Below, piece after piece: positions 7,475 to 16,091 of a stretch of 64,000 bases of DNA; position 1 is the stretch's first letter, and each line of letters starts with the position of its first letter. The notes beneath the pieces were generated by a model. It had not been told where the DNA came from. It searched no databases and saw only the letters and a program-made list of their open reading frames with translations. A program made the translations under genes and the position numbers. The stretch covers positions 5,278,001 through 5,342,000 of the forward strand of contig NC_014391.1 in assembly GCF_000145235.1 (NCBI RefSeq), written 5' to 3'. Source of the DNA: Micromonospora aurantiaca ATCC 27029. Its GTDB lineage: Bacteria; Actinomycetota; Actinomycetes; Mycobacteriales; Micromonosporaceae.

Positions 7475-10400
7475 TCGACCACCGCCCCGGACTCCAGCCG
7501 GAACAGGTCGCGCAGCGTGTCCGTGGACAGCTCGGTGACCCACTGCTCGCCGCTGCCCACCACCGACCGGGCCAGGCTGCGCTTGTCGGCGATCATCGCG
7601 GCCACCTTCTCCTCGACCGTGCCGGCGCAGACGAACTTGCGTACCTGCACGCGGCGGCGCTGTCCGATCCGGAACGCCCGGTCGGTGGCCTGGTCCTCGA
7701 CTGCGGGGTTCCACCACCGGTCCACGTGCACCACGTGGTTGGCGGCGGTCAGAGTGAGCCCGGTGCCGCCGGCCTTGAGCGACAGGACGAACAGCGGCGG
7801 ACCCTGTGGCGTCTGGAACCGGGTCACCATGGCGTCCCGTTCGGCCTTGCCGACGCCGCCGTGCAACAGCAGCACCTCCCGGCCGGTACGCGCCGACAGG
7901 TGCCCACGCAGCATGCCGCCGAACTCGGCGTACTGGGTGAACAGCAGCGCCTTCTCCTCCGCCGCGAGTACCTCGTCGACGATCTCGTCGAGGCGTTCCA
8001 GCTTGCCGGACCGGCCGTCCAGCGCGGAGCCGTCGTGCAGCAGCTGGGCGGGATGGTTGCAGACCTGCTTGAGCCGGGTCATGGTGGCGAGCACCAGTCC
8101 GCGCCGCTCGATCCCGTCGCTGGACTCGATCTTCGCCATCATGTCGTCGACCACTGCGCGGTAGAGCGCGGCCTGCTCGGCGGTGAGGTTGCAGACCACC
8201 TCCATCTCCAGCTTCTCCGGCAGGTCGGTGATGATCGACGGGTCGGTCTTGAGGCGGCGCAGCACGAACGGGCCGGTGATCCGGCGCAGCCGCTCGGCCA
8301 CCTCGGCGTCGCCGTGCCGCTCGATCGGTTCGGCGAAGCGCTTGCGGAACGTCGCGGCCGGCCCGAGCAGCCCCGGATTCGCGAACTGCATGATCGACCA
8401 GAGGTCGGCGAGCCGGTTCTCCACAGGCGTACCGGTGACCGCGACCCGGTGCCGCGCGGGCAGCGACCGGACCGCCTCGGCCTGGCGGGTCGCGGCGTTC
8501 TTGATCGCCTGCGCCTCGTCCACCACCACCCGGTGCCAGTCGACGCCAGCCAGCTCGAACGCGTCCCGGGCGGCCACCGAGTACGTGGTGAGCACCAGGT
8601 CCGCCTCGCCCACTGCGGCGGCGAAGCCCTCGCCGCGGGTGCGCTCGGCGCCGTGGTGCACGTGCACGCGCAGCCCTGGCGCGAACTTCGCGGCCTCCCG
8701 CTGCCAGTTGCCGACGAGCGACATCGGACAGACCAGCAGTGTGGGCCCGGCCTCCGGCGGGTCACCGGCGAGCAGCGCGAGCAGCTGCACGGTCTTGCCC
8801 AGACCCATGTCGTCGGCGAGGATCCCGCCGAGTCCGAGCGACTGGAGGAACGCCAGCCAGGCCAGCCCGCGCCGCTGGTACGGCCGCAGCGTCCCGCTGA
8901 AGCCCGGCGGCGGGTCGGCCGGGGTGAGCCGCCGTTCCGCCTCACCTGCCAGCAGTTCGCCGAGTGCGCCGTCGGCGACCACGTCCAGCACCGGCAGCTC
9001 ACCGGCCCGGTCGTCACCGGACAGTCCCATCCGCAGCAGGTCGGCCACTGTCAGCTCACCGGAGGAGCGCAGCAGCTTCAGCCCGGCCTCCAGCCGCTGC
9101 GGGTCCAGCTCGACCCACCGGCCGCGCAGCCGGACCAGCGGCGACTTCAGGTCGGCCAGCGACGCCAGTTCCTCGGCGGTCAGCGGCTCGTCGCCGAGCG
9201 CCAGCTCCCAGCGGTAGTCGACGAGCGCGTCCAGCCCCAGCTTCCCGGCGGTGGTGGCGACAGCGCCCGGGGCGGTACGGCTGCGTGCCCGCAACCGCGC
9301 CCCCAGCCGCGACGAGGACCGCCGCCACCACGAGGGCAGCAGCACCCCGAACCCGGCCGCGTGCAGCACCGGCGCGCCCTCGCGCAGGAACCGGTGCGCG
9401 CCCTCGGCGTCCAGCTCCATGCCCTCGGGCGCAGCGGTACGCAGCGCGGCGTCCACCTCGGGCCACAGCCGGCTGGCCCGGCCCAGCTCGGCGAGAAGCG
9501 TCTCCTGCGGTTCCACGCCCCGGGCGGCGAGCGCCGGCGCGGGCCGCTGCCAGATGTGTGCGGCGTCCACCACGAGCCCCGGCTCGTCGGCCGGGTGCAG
9601 GCCGAACTCGACCCGCCAGGCGGCGTCCTCGACCAGTTCGGCGACCGGGTCGACGGCCGGCTCGACGAGGCGGAACGTGGCCCGTACCGCGCCGCCCGCG
9701 GCGTCGCGCTGCCAGGCGTCCAGCTCGTCGCGCAGCGTCGCCAGCGCGTCCGGCTCGGCCGGGAAGGAGCGCTCCGGGCCGGTCAGCGCGGCCAGCCAGC
9801 GCGGCACCGCGCCGACCGGGCGCATCCCCCGGTGCAGCCGGGTGTCGGCCAGCGCCACCCGGGCGGCGGCGTCGACCAGCGCGTCCAGCGCCTCCGCGAC
9901 CAGCTCACCGGCCCCGATGTCGTCGGCCCGCCCGCCCCACGCGTCCTCCACCGGACCGCCCGCCCCGACCGGTGCCGCCGCGACGGCCACCGGCGCACCC
10001 CAGGGCTCGGGCCGCCATTCCCGGGCGGCGCGAGCCGCCGGTGGCAACGCCATCGCCAGGTCACGCGCCCAAGTCGCGTCGGTGCCGGTGAGCAGCGGCC
10101 GCCAGAGCGCCCACCCGGTCGCCACGTCGTCCGCCCCCACGGCACGCAACCGCCGCCCGGACCCCGCGACGCCCGAGGCCGCCGGCACCCGCACCGCCGA
10201 GGTCCGCCGGCCGGTCGCGGCCGGTCCACCGTCGGGAACACCACCGGGGTACGCCTCCAGCACGCCCGGCAGCAGCCGCCCGCGTACGACCAGGTCGGCG
10301 GCGAAGTCGGCCAGCTCGCACAGGTGCCGCAGGCTCGCCCCGACCGGGCCCGGCATCGGCGCGCGCAGCAACGCGTACGCGTCGTCCGGGGCGTACCCCA

Positions 10401-10707
10401 GGGCGGGAGCCCGCCATCCGGCGCGGGTGACCGGGCCGCGGACCGGTTCCCCGACGGTGGCCCGGACCAGTTCCGGCGAGTCCAGCGGCGAGCCGGCCCG
10501 GGTCGGCAGGTCCAGCAGGACGGAGATCGGCTCGCCCGGCATGCCGTCGAGCGCGGCGGCGAGCGCGGCGTGGCCGGCGGCGAACGGGTGCGGGCGCTCG
10601 CGCGGGACGCGGCCGGGACGGCGGGGCGCGCGGGCCGGAAGCGTGCTGTCCTCGGCCCACAGGGCGAGCCCGGCGCCGGGCAGCCACAACCCGTGGATGA
10701 CCAGCAC
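7471..10707 (-). CDS. SNF2-family helicase/ATPase
   Basis: 1078 residues. The first about 580 residues form the N-terminal region typical of bacterial SNF2 proteins with an SNF2-associated (DUF3670-like) domain. The motor follows: Walker A ADDMGLGKT (about 627-636), Walker B VVVDEAQAIKN (DEAQ box, about 726), TGTPVENRL, and the C-terminal helicase lobe ending in DRAFRIGQRRRVQV (about 1010). It should translocate on double-stranded DNA and remodel protein-DNA complexes; the cellular target is unknown. The GTG start has GAGGGGGAA upstream. It is translationally coupled to the SWIM gene downstream. Confidence 0.9.
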   Translation of the reverse strand: MLVIHGLWLPGAGLALWAEDSTLPARAPRRPGRVPRERPHPFAAGHAALAAALDGMPGEPISVLLDLPTRAGSPLDSPELVRATVGEPVRGPVTRAGWRAPALGYAPDDAYALLRAPMPGPVGASLRHLCELADFAADLVVRGRLLPGVLEAYPGGVPDGGPAATGRRTSAVRVPAASGVAGSGRRLRAVGADDVATGWALWRPLLTGTDATWARDLAMALPPAARAAREWRPEPWGAPVAVAAAPVGAGGPVEDAWGGRADDIGAGELVAEALDALVDAAARVALADTRLHRGMRPVGAVPRWLAALTGPERSFPAEPDALATLRDELDAWQRDAAGGAVRATFRLVEPAVDPVAELVEDAAWRVEFGLHPADEPGLVVDAAHIWQRPAPALAARGVEPQETLLAELGRASRLWPEVDAALRTAAPEGMELDAEGAHRFLREGAPVLHAAGFGVLLPSWWRRSSSRLGARLRARSRTAPGAVATTAGKLGLDALVDYRWELALGDEPLTAEELASLADLKSPLVRLRGRWVELDPQRLEAGLKLLRSSGELTVADLLRMGLSGDDRAGELPVLDVVADGALGELLAGEAERRLTPADPPPGFSGTLRPYQRRGLAWLAFLQSLGLGGILADDMGLGKTVQLLALLAGDPPEAGPTLLVCPMSLVGNWQREAAKFAPGLRVHVHHGAERTRGEGFAAAVGEADLVLTTYSVAARDAFELAGVDWHRVVVDEAQAIKNAATRQAEAVRSLPARHRVAVTGTPVENRLADLWSIMQFANPGLLGPAATFRKRFAEPIERHGDAEVAERLRRITGPFVLRRLKTDPSIITDLPEKLEMEVVCNLTAEQAALYRAVVDDMMAKIESSDGIERRGLVLATMTRLKQVCNHPAQLLHDGSALDGRSGKLERLDEIVDEVLAAEEKALLFTQYAEFGGMLRGHLSARTGREVLLLHGGVGKAERDAMVTRFQTPQGPPLFVLSLKAGGTGLTLTAANHVVHVDRWWNPAVEDQATDRAFRIGQRRRVQVRKFVCAGTVEEKVAAMIADKRSLARSVVGSGEQWVTELSTDTLRDLFRLESGAVVE

Positions 10708-10793
10708 TGTTCCCCCTCGACGACGTCCCCGGGGCCGGAAGACGGCGCCCGGGGAGCCAGGATAGGCCGCCGGACGCCGCTATCGTCGGCGCC

Positions 10794-11654
10794 ATGGTCG
10801 ACCTTCTCGTGATCGGCGGGCTCGGCGTGGACATCCGCGCCCGGGTGCCCGCCCTGCCGCCGCCCGTCGCCGACTCGCTGCTGGTGCCGCCGATCGACCT
10901 GCGGATCGGCAACACCGGCGCCGGGGTCGCGCTGGCCGCGCACGCGCTCGGCCTGCGGGTGGCGCTCGTCGACGTGCTGGGCGCCGACCCGGCCGGCGAC
11001 GTGGTGCGGGCGGCGCTGGCGCGTACCTCGATCCGGACCATGCTCGCCGACGCGCCGGCCGGCACCCGCCGGTCGGTGAACCTGGTCGACCCGGCGGGGC
11101 GGCGGATGTCGCTGCACGACCCGCGTCCCTGGTCGGGGCCGGCGCCGTTCGGCGAGGCGGAGCTTGCCGCGCTCGTCGCCGAGGCCACCCACATCCACCT
11201 GTCGATCATGGATTGGGCACGGGACTCGCTGGCGGTGCTGCGCGCCGCCACGTCGATCTCCACCGACCTGCACGACTGGGACGGCGAGAACGACTACCAC
11301 CGCCCGTTCGCCCGGATCGCGGACCTGGTCTTCGTCAGCGACACGCGGCTCGGCGAGCGGGCCGCGAAGGAGGCGGCCGAGCTGGCGCCGCGCACGGTGC
11401 TGGTCACCGGCGGGGCGGCCGGCGCGACGCTGCACACCCCCGGCGTGCCGCCGACGCACGTGCCCGCCGCCACCCCGCCAGGGCCGGTGGTGGACACCAA
11501 CGGCGCCGGGGACGCCTTCGCGGCCGGGGTGATCGCCGCCCGGCTGCGCGGCGCGGGCATCCTCGACGCGGCCCGGTACGCCGCCCGGGTGGCGGCTGCC
11601 GCGTGCACGTACGACGGGATGGAGTACCCGGACGGGCTGCTGCCCCGCGAGTGA
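10794..11654 (+). CDS. PfkB-family carbohydrate kinase
   Basis: 286 residues with a ribokinase-like fold. The N-terminal MVDLLVIGGLGVDI opens the domain, the substrate-binding glycine motif is NTGAGVALAAHALG (about 43-56), and the C-terminal PfkB signature DTNGAGDAF (about 232-240) carries the catalytic Asp and anion hole. It transfers phosphate from ATP to a sugar or nucleoside; the sequence does not reveal which. Divergent from the SNF2 gene with only 86 bases between starts, convergent with the DinB gene (4-base gap). Confidence 0.85.
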   Translation: MVDLLVIGGLGVDIRARVPALPPPVADSLLVPPIDLRIGNTGAGVALAAHALGLRVALVDVLGADPAGDVVRAALARTSIRTMLADAPAGTRRSVNLVDPAGRRMSLHDPRPWSGPAPFGEAELAALVAEATHIHLSIMDWARDSLAVLRAATSISTDLHDWDGENDYHRPFARIADLVFVSDTRLGERAAKEAAELAPRTVLVTGGAAGATLHTPGVPPTHVPAATPPGPVVDTNGAGDAFAAGVIAARLRGAGILDAARYAARVAAAACTYDGMEYPDGLLPRE

Positions 11655-11658
11655 CCCG

Positions 11659-12180
11659 TCAGATCGAGCCGGTCTCGCCGTCGGTCAGCTCGCGCAGGAT
11701 GTCGGCGTGCCCGGCGTGCCGGGCGGTCTCCTCGATCAGGTGCACCAGCACCCAGCGCAGCGACACCTCGCCGAGCTGCGGGTGCGGCACCACGTGGTCG
11801 AGGTCGAACCGCTCGGCGACCCGGCGGGACCGCTCGCAGGCCGCCTCGTACGCGGCGGCGAGTGTCTCGACCGTCTCGCCGGCGCCCAGCGTGAAGCTGG
11901 CGTCGGCGTCGGCCTGGGAGGTGACGTAGACGTCGCCCGGCTCGGGGGCGAACAGGCAGCGGAACCAGTTCCCCTCGACCAGGGTCAGGTGCTTGAGCAG
12001 CCCGGCCAGTGTGGTCAGCGAGGGCACCAGGCGCCGGGCGGCGTCGGCGTCGGTCAGGCCGCGCGCCTTGCGCAGCACGTTGGCACGGTGGAAGTCGAGG
12101 AACGCGTCGAGGATCGCCCGTTCGTCGCCCGTGCGGGCGAGGACCGGACCGAGTGCCGGATCGATCGTCGGGTGCGCCAT
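11659..12180 (-). CDS. DinB/DUF664 family protein
   Basis: 173 residues of the DinB four-helix-bundle fold, DUF664 type (mycothiol-dependent enzyme superfamily). Candidate metal-binding histidines are the one in LLKHLTLVEGNWF (about residue 67) and the RHAGHAD pair (about 157-160), the usual three-His arrangement. Related proteins are thiol S-transferases or isomerases using mycothiol, but the substrate here cannot be told. Single gene, convergent with the PfkB kinase. Confidence 0.8.
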   Translation of the reverse strand: MAHPTIDPALGPVLARTGDERAILDAFLDFHRANVLRKARGLTDADAARRLVPSLTTLAGLLKHLTLVEGNWFRCLFAPEPGDVYVTSQADADASFTLGAGETVETLAAAYEAACERSRRVAERFDLDHVVPHPQLGEVSLRWVLVHLIEETARHAGHADILRELTDGETGSI

Positions 12181-12265
12181 CCCCGGACCCTAGTACGCGG
12201 TGTGTACGGTCCGCTGCCCCGCGTGATCCCCTGCGCGGGCGGGCCGGCCGGGGCAGGATGGGCGC

Positions 12266-12472
12266 ATGGCTTCCTCGGTGCAGATCCCTCTGGTGGGCGG
12301 CGCGGCCGACGGCGAGACCGTCACCGTCGAGCTGGACGTCAACGGCCGTCCGCCGCTGACCCACCACCACCTCGGGTCGAACGGCCTCGCGGAGGCGCAG
12401 ATCTACGAGCTGGAGTCGGACGACCAGCCGGGCCGGGAGTGGGTCTACGCCTGGCGCGGCCCGGCGGTCTGA
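12266..12472 (+). CDS. small conserved hypothetical protein
   Basis: 68 residues (MASSVQIPLVGGAADGETVT...). Acidic, predicted beta-rich, no membrane segment, no recognised domain; a THHHLGSN patch could bind metal. ATG start with GGGGCAGGAT 6-8 bases upstream. Codon use is typical of the genome (third positions almost all G/C), supporting a real gene. The stop lies 7 bases before the converging pyruvyl transferase gene. Confidence 0.6.
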   Translation: MASSVQIPLVGGAADGETVTVELDVNGRPPLTHHHLGSNGLAEAQIYELESDDQPGREWVYAWRGPAV

Positions 12473-12481
12473 CGGCCCGGC

Positions 12482-13627
12482 TCACACCGCCGGCGTCAGC
12501 GTGCGGGCCCGGATGCTGTCCAGCACGCTGCGGGTCACCTGCGAGGTGCCGCGCGCCTGCTCGCAGACCTCAGCGACCCGGCGCGCGGTCTCGTCGGCCC
12601 GGGCCGCCCGTTCGTCCCACAGCCGGTCCACCTCGGCCAGCAACGGGCCCTCCACCTCCCGCTCCACGCCGCGCAGCGCCGGCACACCGAGCCGCTGGGC
12701 CAGGTCGAAGACCTTTCCGGCGTACGGCAGCGGCAGGAACGGCGTGCCCATCATGGCCGCGAAGATCAGGAAGTGCAGCCGCATGCCGACCGCGAGGTCG
12801 AAGTGGCGCATCAGCCCGAGGATCTGCGCCGGACGGTAGTCGCCGTGCAGGATCCGGCCCCGGTCGGCGGCGGTCATGTGCGACAGCACGCCGTGGGAGT
12901 GCCGGATGTCGTCGCGTTCCATCGGCACGAACAGCACGTACGCGTCGATCCGGTGCACCAGGAAGTCACCGATCTGGGCGAGCAGGCGGTGGTAGCCGTC
13001 CACGTCGAGCCGTTCGGCCGCCCGGCCCGGTTCGCGCACGCTGAGCCCGACCAGCCGGGAGCCGGCCGGTACGCCCTCCTCGCGCAGCCACTGCTGGGGG
13101 AACTCCTCCGGTTCGAGCAGGAACGCCGGGTCGGCGGTGACGGTGATCGGGTTGACCAGGCCGGCCTCCTCCAGCACCATCCGTGACTCCTGGTCGCGGA
13201 CTGTCACCTCGACGGCCTGCGCCAGCGTCTCGCGCACCATGCCGCTGTCGAGCGTGTCGGTGAGGGGGCCGACCCCGACCGCGTACGTGATCAGCGGTAG
13301 CCCGCGCTCCTGGGCGACCCGGACCACCCGCAGGTAGCGCCGGGCCTCCTTGTCGTAGAGGATCCCGCCGCCGCCGAGGATGAGCAGGTCGAGCTGGTTG
13401 AGCACCGGGGACGAGTCGACCCGGCTGACGCCCTCCCACGGCACCGCCTCGACCTCGGGGTGGGCCAGCGCGGTGTGCGCCGGGTTGCGGGAGAAGACGA
13501 TGATCCGGGCGTTGGGCTCGTGGCGGCGCAGATCGTCCAGCAGACCCGTGAGGATCGCCTCGTCGCCGAGGTTGCGACCGCCGTAGGAGCCGAGCACGCC
13601 GATGGTCAGTCCGGTGCGTTCCCTCAT
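12482..13627 (-). CDS. polysaccharide pyruvyl transferase family protein
   Basis: 381 residues. Begins TIGVLGSYGGRNLGDEAILTGL, the characteristic N-terminal motif of CsaB/WcaK-type pyruvyl transferases, followed by DLLILGGGGILYD (about 80) and a C-terminal AVGMRLHFLIFAA (about 285). These enzymes add a ketal pyruvate from phosphoenolpyruvate to sugars of cell-surface polysaccharides. No glycosyltransferases lie beside it, so the acceptor is unknown. ATG start with GAAGGAGCAACGG upstream, a good ribosome binding site. Confidence 0.85.
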   Translation of the reverse strand: MRERTGLTIGVLGSYGGRNLGDEAILTGLLDDLRRHEPNARIIVFSRNPAHTALAHPEVEAVPWEGVSRVDSSPVLNQLDLLILGGGGILYDKEARRYLRVVRVAQERGLPLITYAVGVGPLTDTLDSGMVRETLAQAVEVTVRDQESRMVLEEAGLVNPITVTADPAFLLEPEEFPQQWLREEGVPAGSRLVGLSVREPGRAAERLDVDGYHRLLAQIGDFLVHRIDAYVLFVPMERDDIRHSHGVLSHMTAADRGRILHGDYRPAQILGLMRHFDLAVGMRLHFLIFAAMMGTPFLPLPYAGKVFDLAQRLGVPALRGVEREVEGPLLAEVDRLWDERAARADETARRVAEVCEQARGTSQVTRSVLDSIRARTLTPAV

Positions 13628-13701
13628 CCGTTGCTCCTTCCCAGGGGCGTCCGCGCCAGCGTTCCCGCTGGCCGCCCCGGGTTAACGCACGGCGAGGAGG
13701 C

Positions 13702-14280
13702 TCAACCGGCGGCGTCGGCGACCAGACGGGAGACGAGGTCCGAGACCACCTGATCGGTGTCGAACCCGGCGTCGATCGAGGTGGTGAGCAGGTCGAGCAG
13801 GAGCCCGTCGACCGCGTAGTGCAGCAGCGCCACCTCGTACGCCCCGCCCGGTAGTCCGGCGGCGGTGTGGTGGGCGACGTCGTCGGCGTACCCCCGGCGC
13901 AGCACGCCGCCGAGCGCGGCCCGCAGCTCCGGGCGGCGCGCGGCCTCCAGCCGCAGCTCGAACAGCGCCCGGGTGAGGCCCGGCTCGCGGGTGGTGCGGG
14001 CGACGATGTCGCGCAGGTAGTCGGTCATCAGCGCGAGCGACGGCTCCCGGCGGCCGAGGTCGGCCAGCACGGCCGGGTCGGGCGCGATCCGGTCGAAGAT
14101 GCGTTCGGTCAGGCCGGCGAGCAGCGCCGCGCGGGACGGGAAGTAGTTCGAGGCGGTGCCGGTGGGTACGCCCGCCTCGGCGTCGACCGCCCGGTGGGTC
14201 AGCCCTCGCGCGCCCGCGTCGGCGAGCACCCGCAGCCCGGCGTCGGCGAGCAGGGTACGGCGTTCCGGATTCCTGGCCAC
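13702..14280 (-). CDS. TetR-family transcriptional regulator
   Basis: 192 residues. The N-terminal helix-turn-helix (about 8-52) contains GLTHRAVDAEAGVPTGTASNYFPSRAALL, the TetR signature; the C-terminal all-alpha domain should bind a ligand. Divergent from the RibD-like reductase gene, with two inverted repeats between them (14302-14315 and 14331-14348), so it most likely represses that gene and itself. Ligand unknown. Confidence 0.9.
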   Translation of the reverse strand: MARNPERRTLLADAGLRVLADAGARGLTHRAVDAEAGVPTGTASNYFPSRAALLAGLTERIFDRIAPDPAVLADLGRREPSLALMTDYLRDIVARTTREPGLTRALFELRLEAARRPELRAALGGVLRRGYADDVAHHTAAGLPGGAYEVALLHYAVDGLLLDLLTTSIDAGFDTDQVVSDLVSRLVADAAG

Positions 14281-14301
14281 GCGAAAACACTAGCAGCAAC
14301 C

Positions 14302-14348
14302 ACGACAGGTGTTGTACATTCATCGCCGAACCACGACAGCCGTCGTGG
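14302..14348. promoter_or_regulatory. predicted TetR operators between divergent genes
   Basis: Two dyads share a CCACGACA half-site: an imperfect one, ACGACA-GG-TGTTGT (14302-14315), and a perfect one, CCACGAC-AGCC-GTCGTGG (14331-14348). They sit in the 92-base gap between the TetR gene and the reductase gene, the expected place for autoregulated TetR control. Inference from sequence symmetry and position. Confidence 0.6.
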
Positions 14349-14372
14349 ATAAACTCGGACATCGGAGCCGGC

Positions 14373-14948
14373 TTGCGCAAGCTCGTGTACTTCGTCGCCA
14401 GCACCCTCGACGGCTTCATCGCCGCACCCGACGGGTCGTTCGACTTCCTCCCGCTGACGCCCGACCTGGCGCCCTACCTGGTGGCCGAGTGGCCCCAGAC
14501 GCTGCCCACGTTCGCCCACGCCCAGCTCGGCATCGACTCCCCGCCCGGCGGCCGCTTCGACACCGTGCTGATGGGCCGCGGCAGCTACGAGCCGGGTCTG
14601 AAGGTCGGCGTCACCAGCCCGTACGCCCACCTGGAGCAGTACGTGTTCAGCCGCTCCCTGCCCCCGGCCGACTACCCGGACGTGCACGTCGTCGACGGCG
14701 CCCCGGCCACCCTCGTCCGCGAGCTGAAGACCCGGCCCGGACGTGACATCTGGCTCTGCGGCGGCGGTCAGCTCGCCGGTCAGCTCGTCGACGAGATCGA
14801 CGAGCTGGTGGTCAAGCTCAATCCGGTGATCGTCGGAAGCGGCATCAAGCTCGTCGACAGCGGCTTCGATCCGCGGCGGCTCACGCTCACCTCGGCGCGC
14901 CCGTTCGACGCCGGCGTGGTCGTCCTGCGCTACACGCGCAACGATTAA
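14373..14948 (+). CDS. dihydrofolate reductase family (RibD C-terminal domain) protein
   Basis: 191 residues. MRKLVYFVASTLDGFIA opens the RibD/DHFR-like fold; LMGRGSYE (about 69) and DIWLCGGGQLAGQLVDEIDEL (about 126-146) are the NADPH-binding motifs of the family, followed by NPVIVGSGIKL. Probably an NADPH-dependent reductase of unknown substrate, not folate DHFR. The start is a TTG with GGAG 7 bases upstream. Divergent TetR and operators suggest induction by a small molecule. Confidence 0.8.
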   Translation: MRKLVYFVASTLDGFIAAPDGSFDFLPLTPDLAPYLVAEWPQTLPTFAHAQLGIDSPPGGRFDTVLMGRGSYEPGLKVGVTSPYAHLEQYVFSRSLPPADYPDVHVVDGAPATLVRELKTRPGRDIWLCGGGQLAGQLVDEIDELVVKLNPVIVGSGIKLVDSGFDPRRLTLTSARPFDAGVVVLRYTRND

Positions 14949-14988
14949 CCCGGTTGCCCGGACGGCGGGCGGCACGCACCGTGGGACC

Positions 14989-15930
14989 GTGACGACTCAG
15001 ACGAAGACCCGGCTGCACTGGCACGAACTGCCCGCGCACGTCCGCGACGCCGTCGAGGGCGTCCTCGGCGACCGGGTGGTGGCGGCGCGGTCGCAGCCGG
15101 GCGGCTTCTCCCCCGGCACCGCCGACCGGGTCCGTACAGCAGGTGGTGACCGGGCCTTCGTCAAGGCGGTCAGCCCGGCGCAGAACGACCGCAGCCCCGA
15201 CCTGCACCGCGCCGAGGCCCGGATCGCCGCCGCCCTGCCGCCGGACACGCCCGCGCCCCGGCTGCTCGGCAGCTACGACGACGGCGACTGGATCGCACTC
15301 GTCTTCACCGACGTGGAGGGCCGGCACCCGGTCACCCCGTGGCGGGCCGACGAGCTGACCGCAGTGCTGTCCACACTGGAGACGATGGCCGCCGCGCTCA
15401 CCCCGGCGCCCGCAGCCGCGACCACACCCACTGCCGCCGAACGGCTCGCACACGACTTCGGCGGCTGGCGGCGCCTCACGGCCGACCCGCCGCCCGACCT
15501 CGACCCGTGGGCCCGGTCCCACCTGCCCGAGCTGTGCGCCGCCGCCGACCGGGGACTGGCCGCACTCGACGGCGACACGCTCTGCCACGTCGATGTGCGC
15601 GCCGACAACCTGCTGCTCGGCCCGGACGGATCGGTCACAGTGGTCGACTGGCCCTGGGCCTGCCGCGGGCCGGCCTGGCTGGACACGCTGCTCACAGTGG
15701 TCAACGTGCAGGTGTACGGCGGACACGACCCGGACGCCCTGCTGGCCGCCCGACCACTGACCGCCGACGTCGACCCGGCCGACCTGACCGGAGTGCTCGC
15801 CGGGTTCACCGGGTTCTTCCTCGACGGCGCCCGCCAGCCACCGCCTCCCGGCATCCCGACCGTACGGGCATTCCAGCGCCTACAGGGCGAGTCCCTGCTC
15901 CCGTGGCTGACCCACCGCCTGAAGCCCTGA
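14989..15930 (+). CDS. aminoglycoside phosphotransferase (APH) family kinase
   Basis: 313 residues of protein-kinase-like fold. The N-lobe includes DRAFVKAV with the ATP-binding Lys (about 59), the catalytic loop is CHVDVRADNLLL (about 198-209, H-x-D-x4-N), and the metal-binding DFG equivalent is VVDWPWA. The family phosphorylates small-molecule hydroxyls, including antibiotics, but many members are metabolic; substrate cannot be assigned. GTG start, 40 bases after the RibD-like gene on the same strand, possibly co-transcribed. Confidence 0.8.
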   Translation: MTTQTKTRLHWHELPAHVRDAVEGVLGDRVVAARSQPGGFSPGTADRVRTAGGDRAFVKAVSPAQNDRSPDLHRAEARIAAALPPDTPAPRLLGSYDDGDWIALVFTDVEGRHPVTPWRADELTAVLSTLETMAAALTPAPAAATTPTAAERLAHDFGGWRRLTADPPPDLDPWARSHLPELCAAADRGLAALDGDTLCHVDVRADNLLLGPDGSVTVVDWPWACRGPAWLDTLLTVVNVQVYGGHDPDALLAARPLTADVDPADLTGVLAGFTGFFLDGARQPPPPGIPTVRAFQRLQGESLLPWLTHRLKP

Positions 15931-15940
15931 CCGCCCCTCC

Positions 15941-16047
15941 CTGGCCCGGCCCGGCCCGGCCTGGCCTGGCCTGGCCCGGCGATCTTGCAGTTTCGGCCTC
16001 TGGGACGCCGCTTTGGCGCGCTTTGTCGGGGCCGGAACTGCAAGATC
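15941..16047. repeat. 5-base tandem array plus GATCTTGC palindromic element
   Basis: 15941-15980 is eight tandem 5-mers (CTGGC/CCGGC). Directly after it, 15981-16047 is an imperfect inverted repeat: left arm GATCTTGCAGTTTCGGCC, right arm GGCCGGAACTGCAAGATC, separated by about 30 bases that hold a smaller GC stem. It lies between converging APH and ROK genes, so it may terminate transcription. The outer GATCTTG is shared with the element at 35591-35640. Confidence 0.75.
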
Positions 16048-16091
16048 AACGCGATCGAGAGGGCTGGAGGCGCGGCGGTGCACGGCGCGGC

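Noticed and set aside
14989..15930. Specific aminoglycoside-resistance gene
   Set aside because: The kinase fold is clear, but nothing in the sequence separates a resistance enzyme from a metabolic kinase, so only the family is called.
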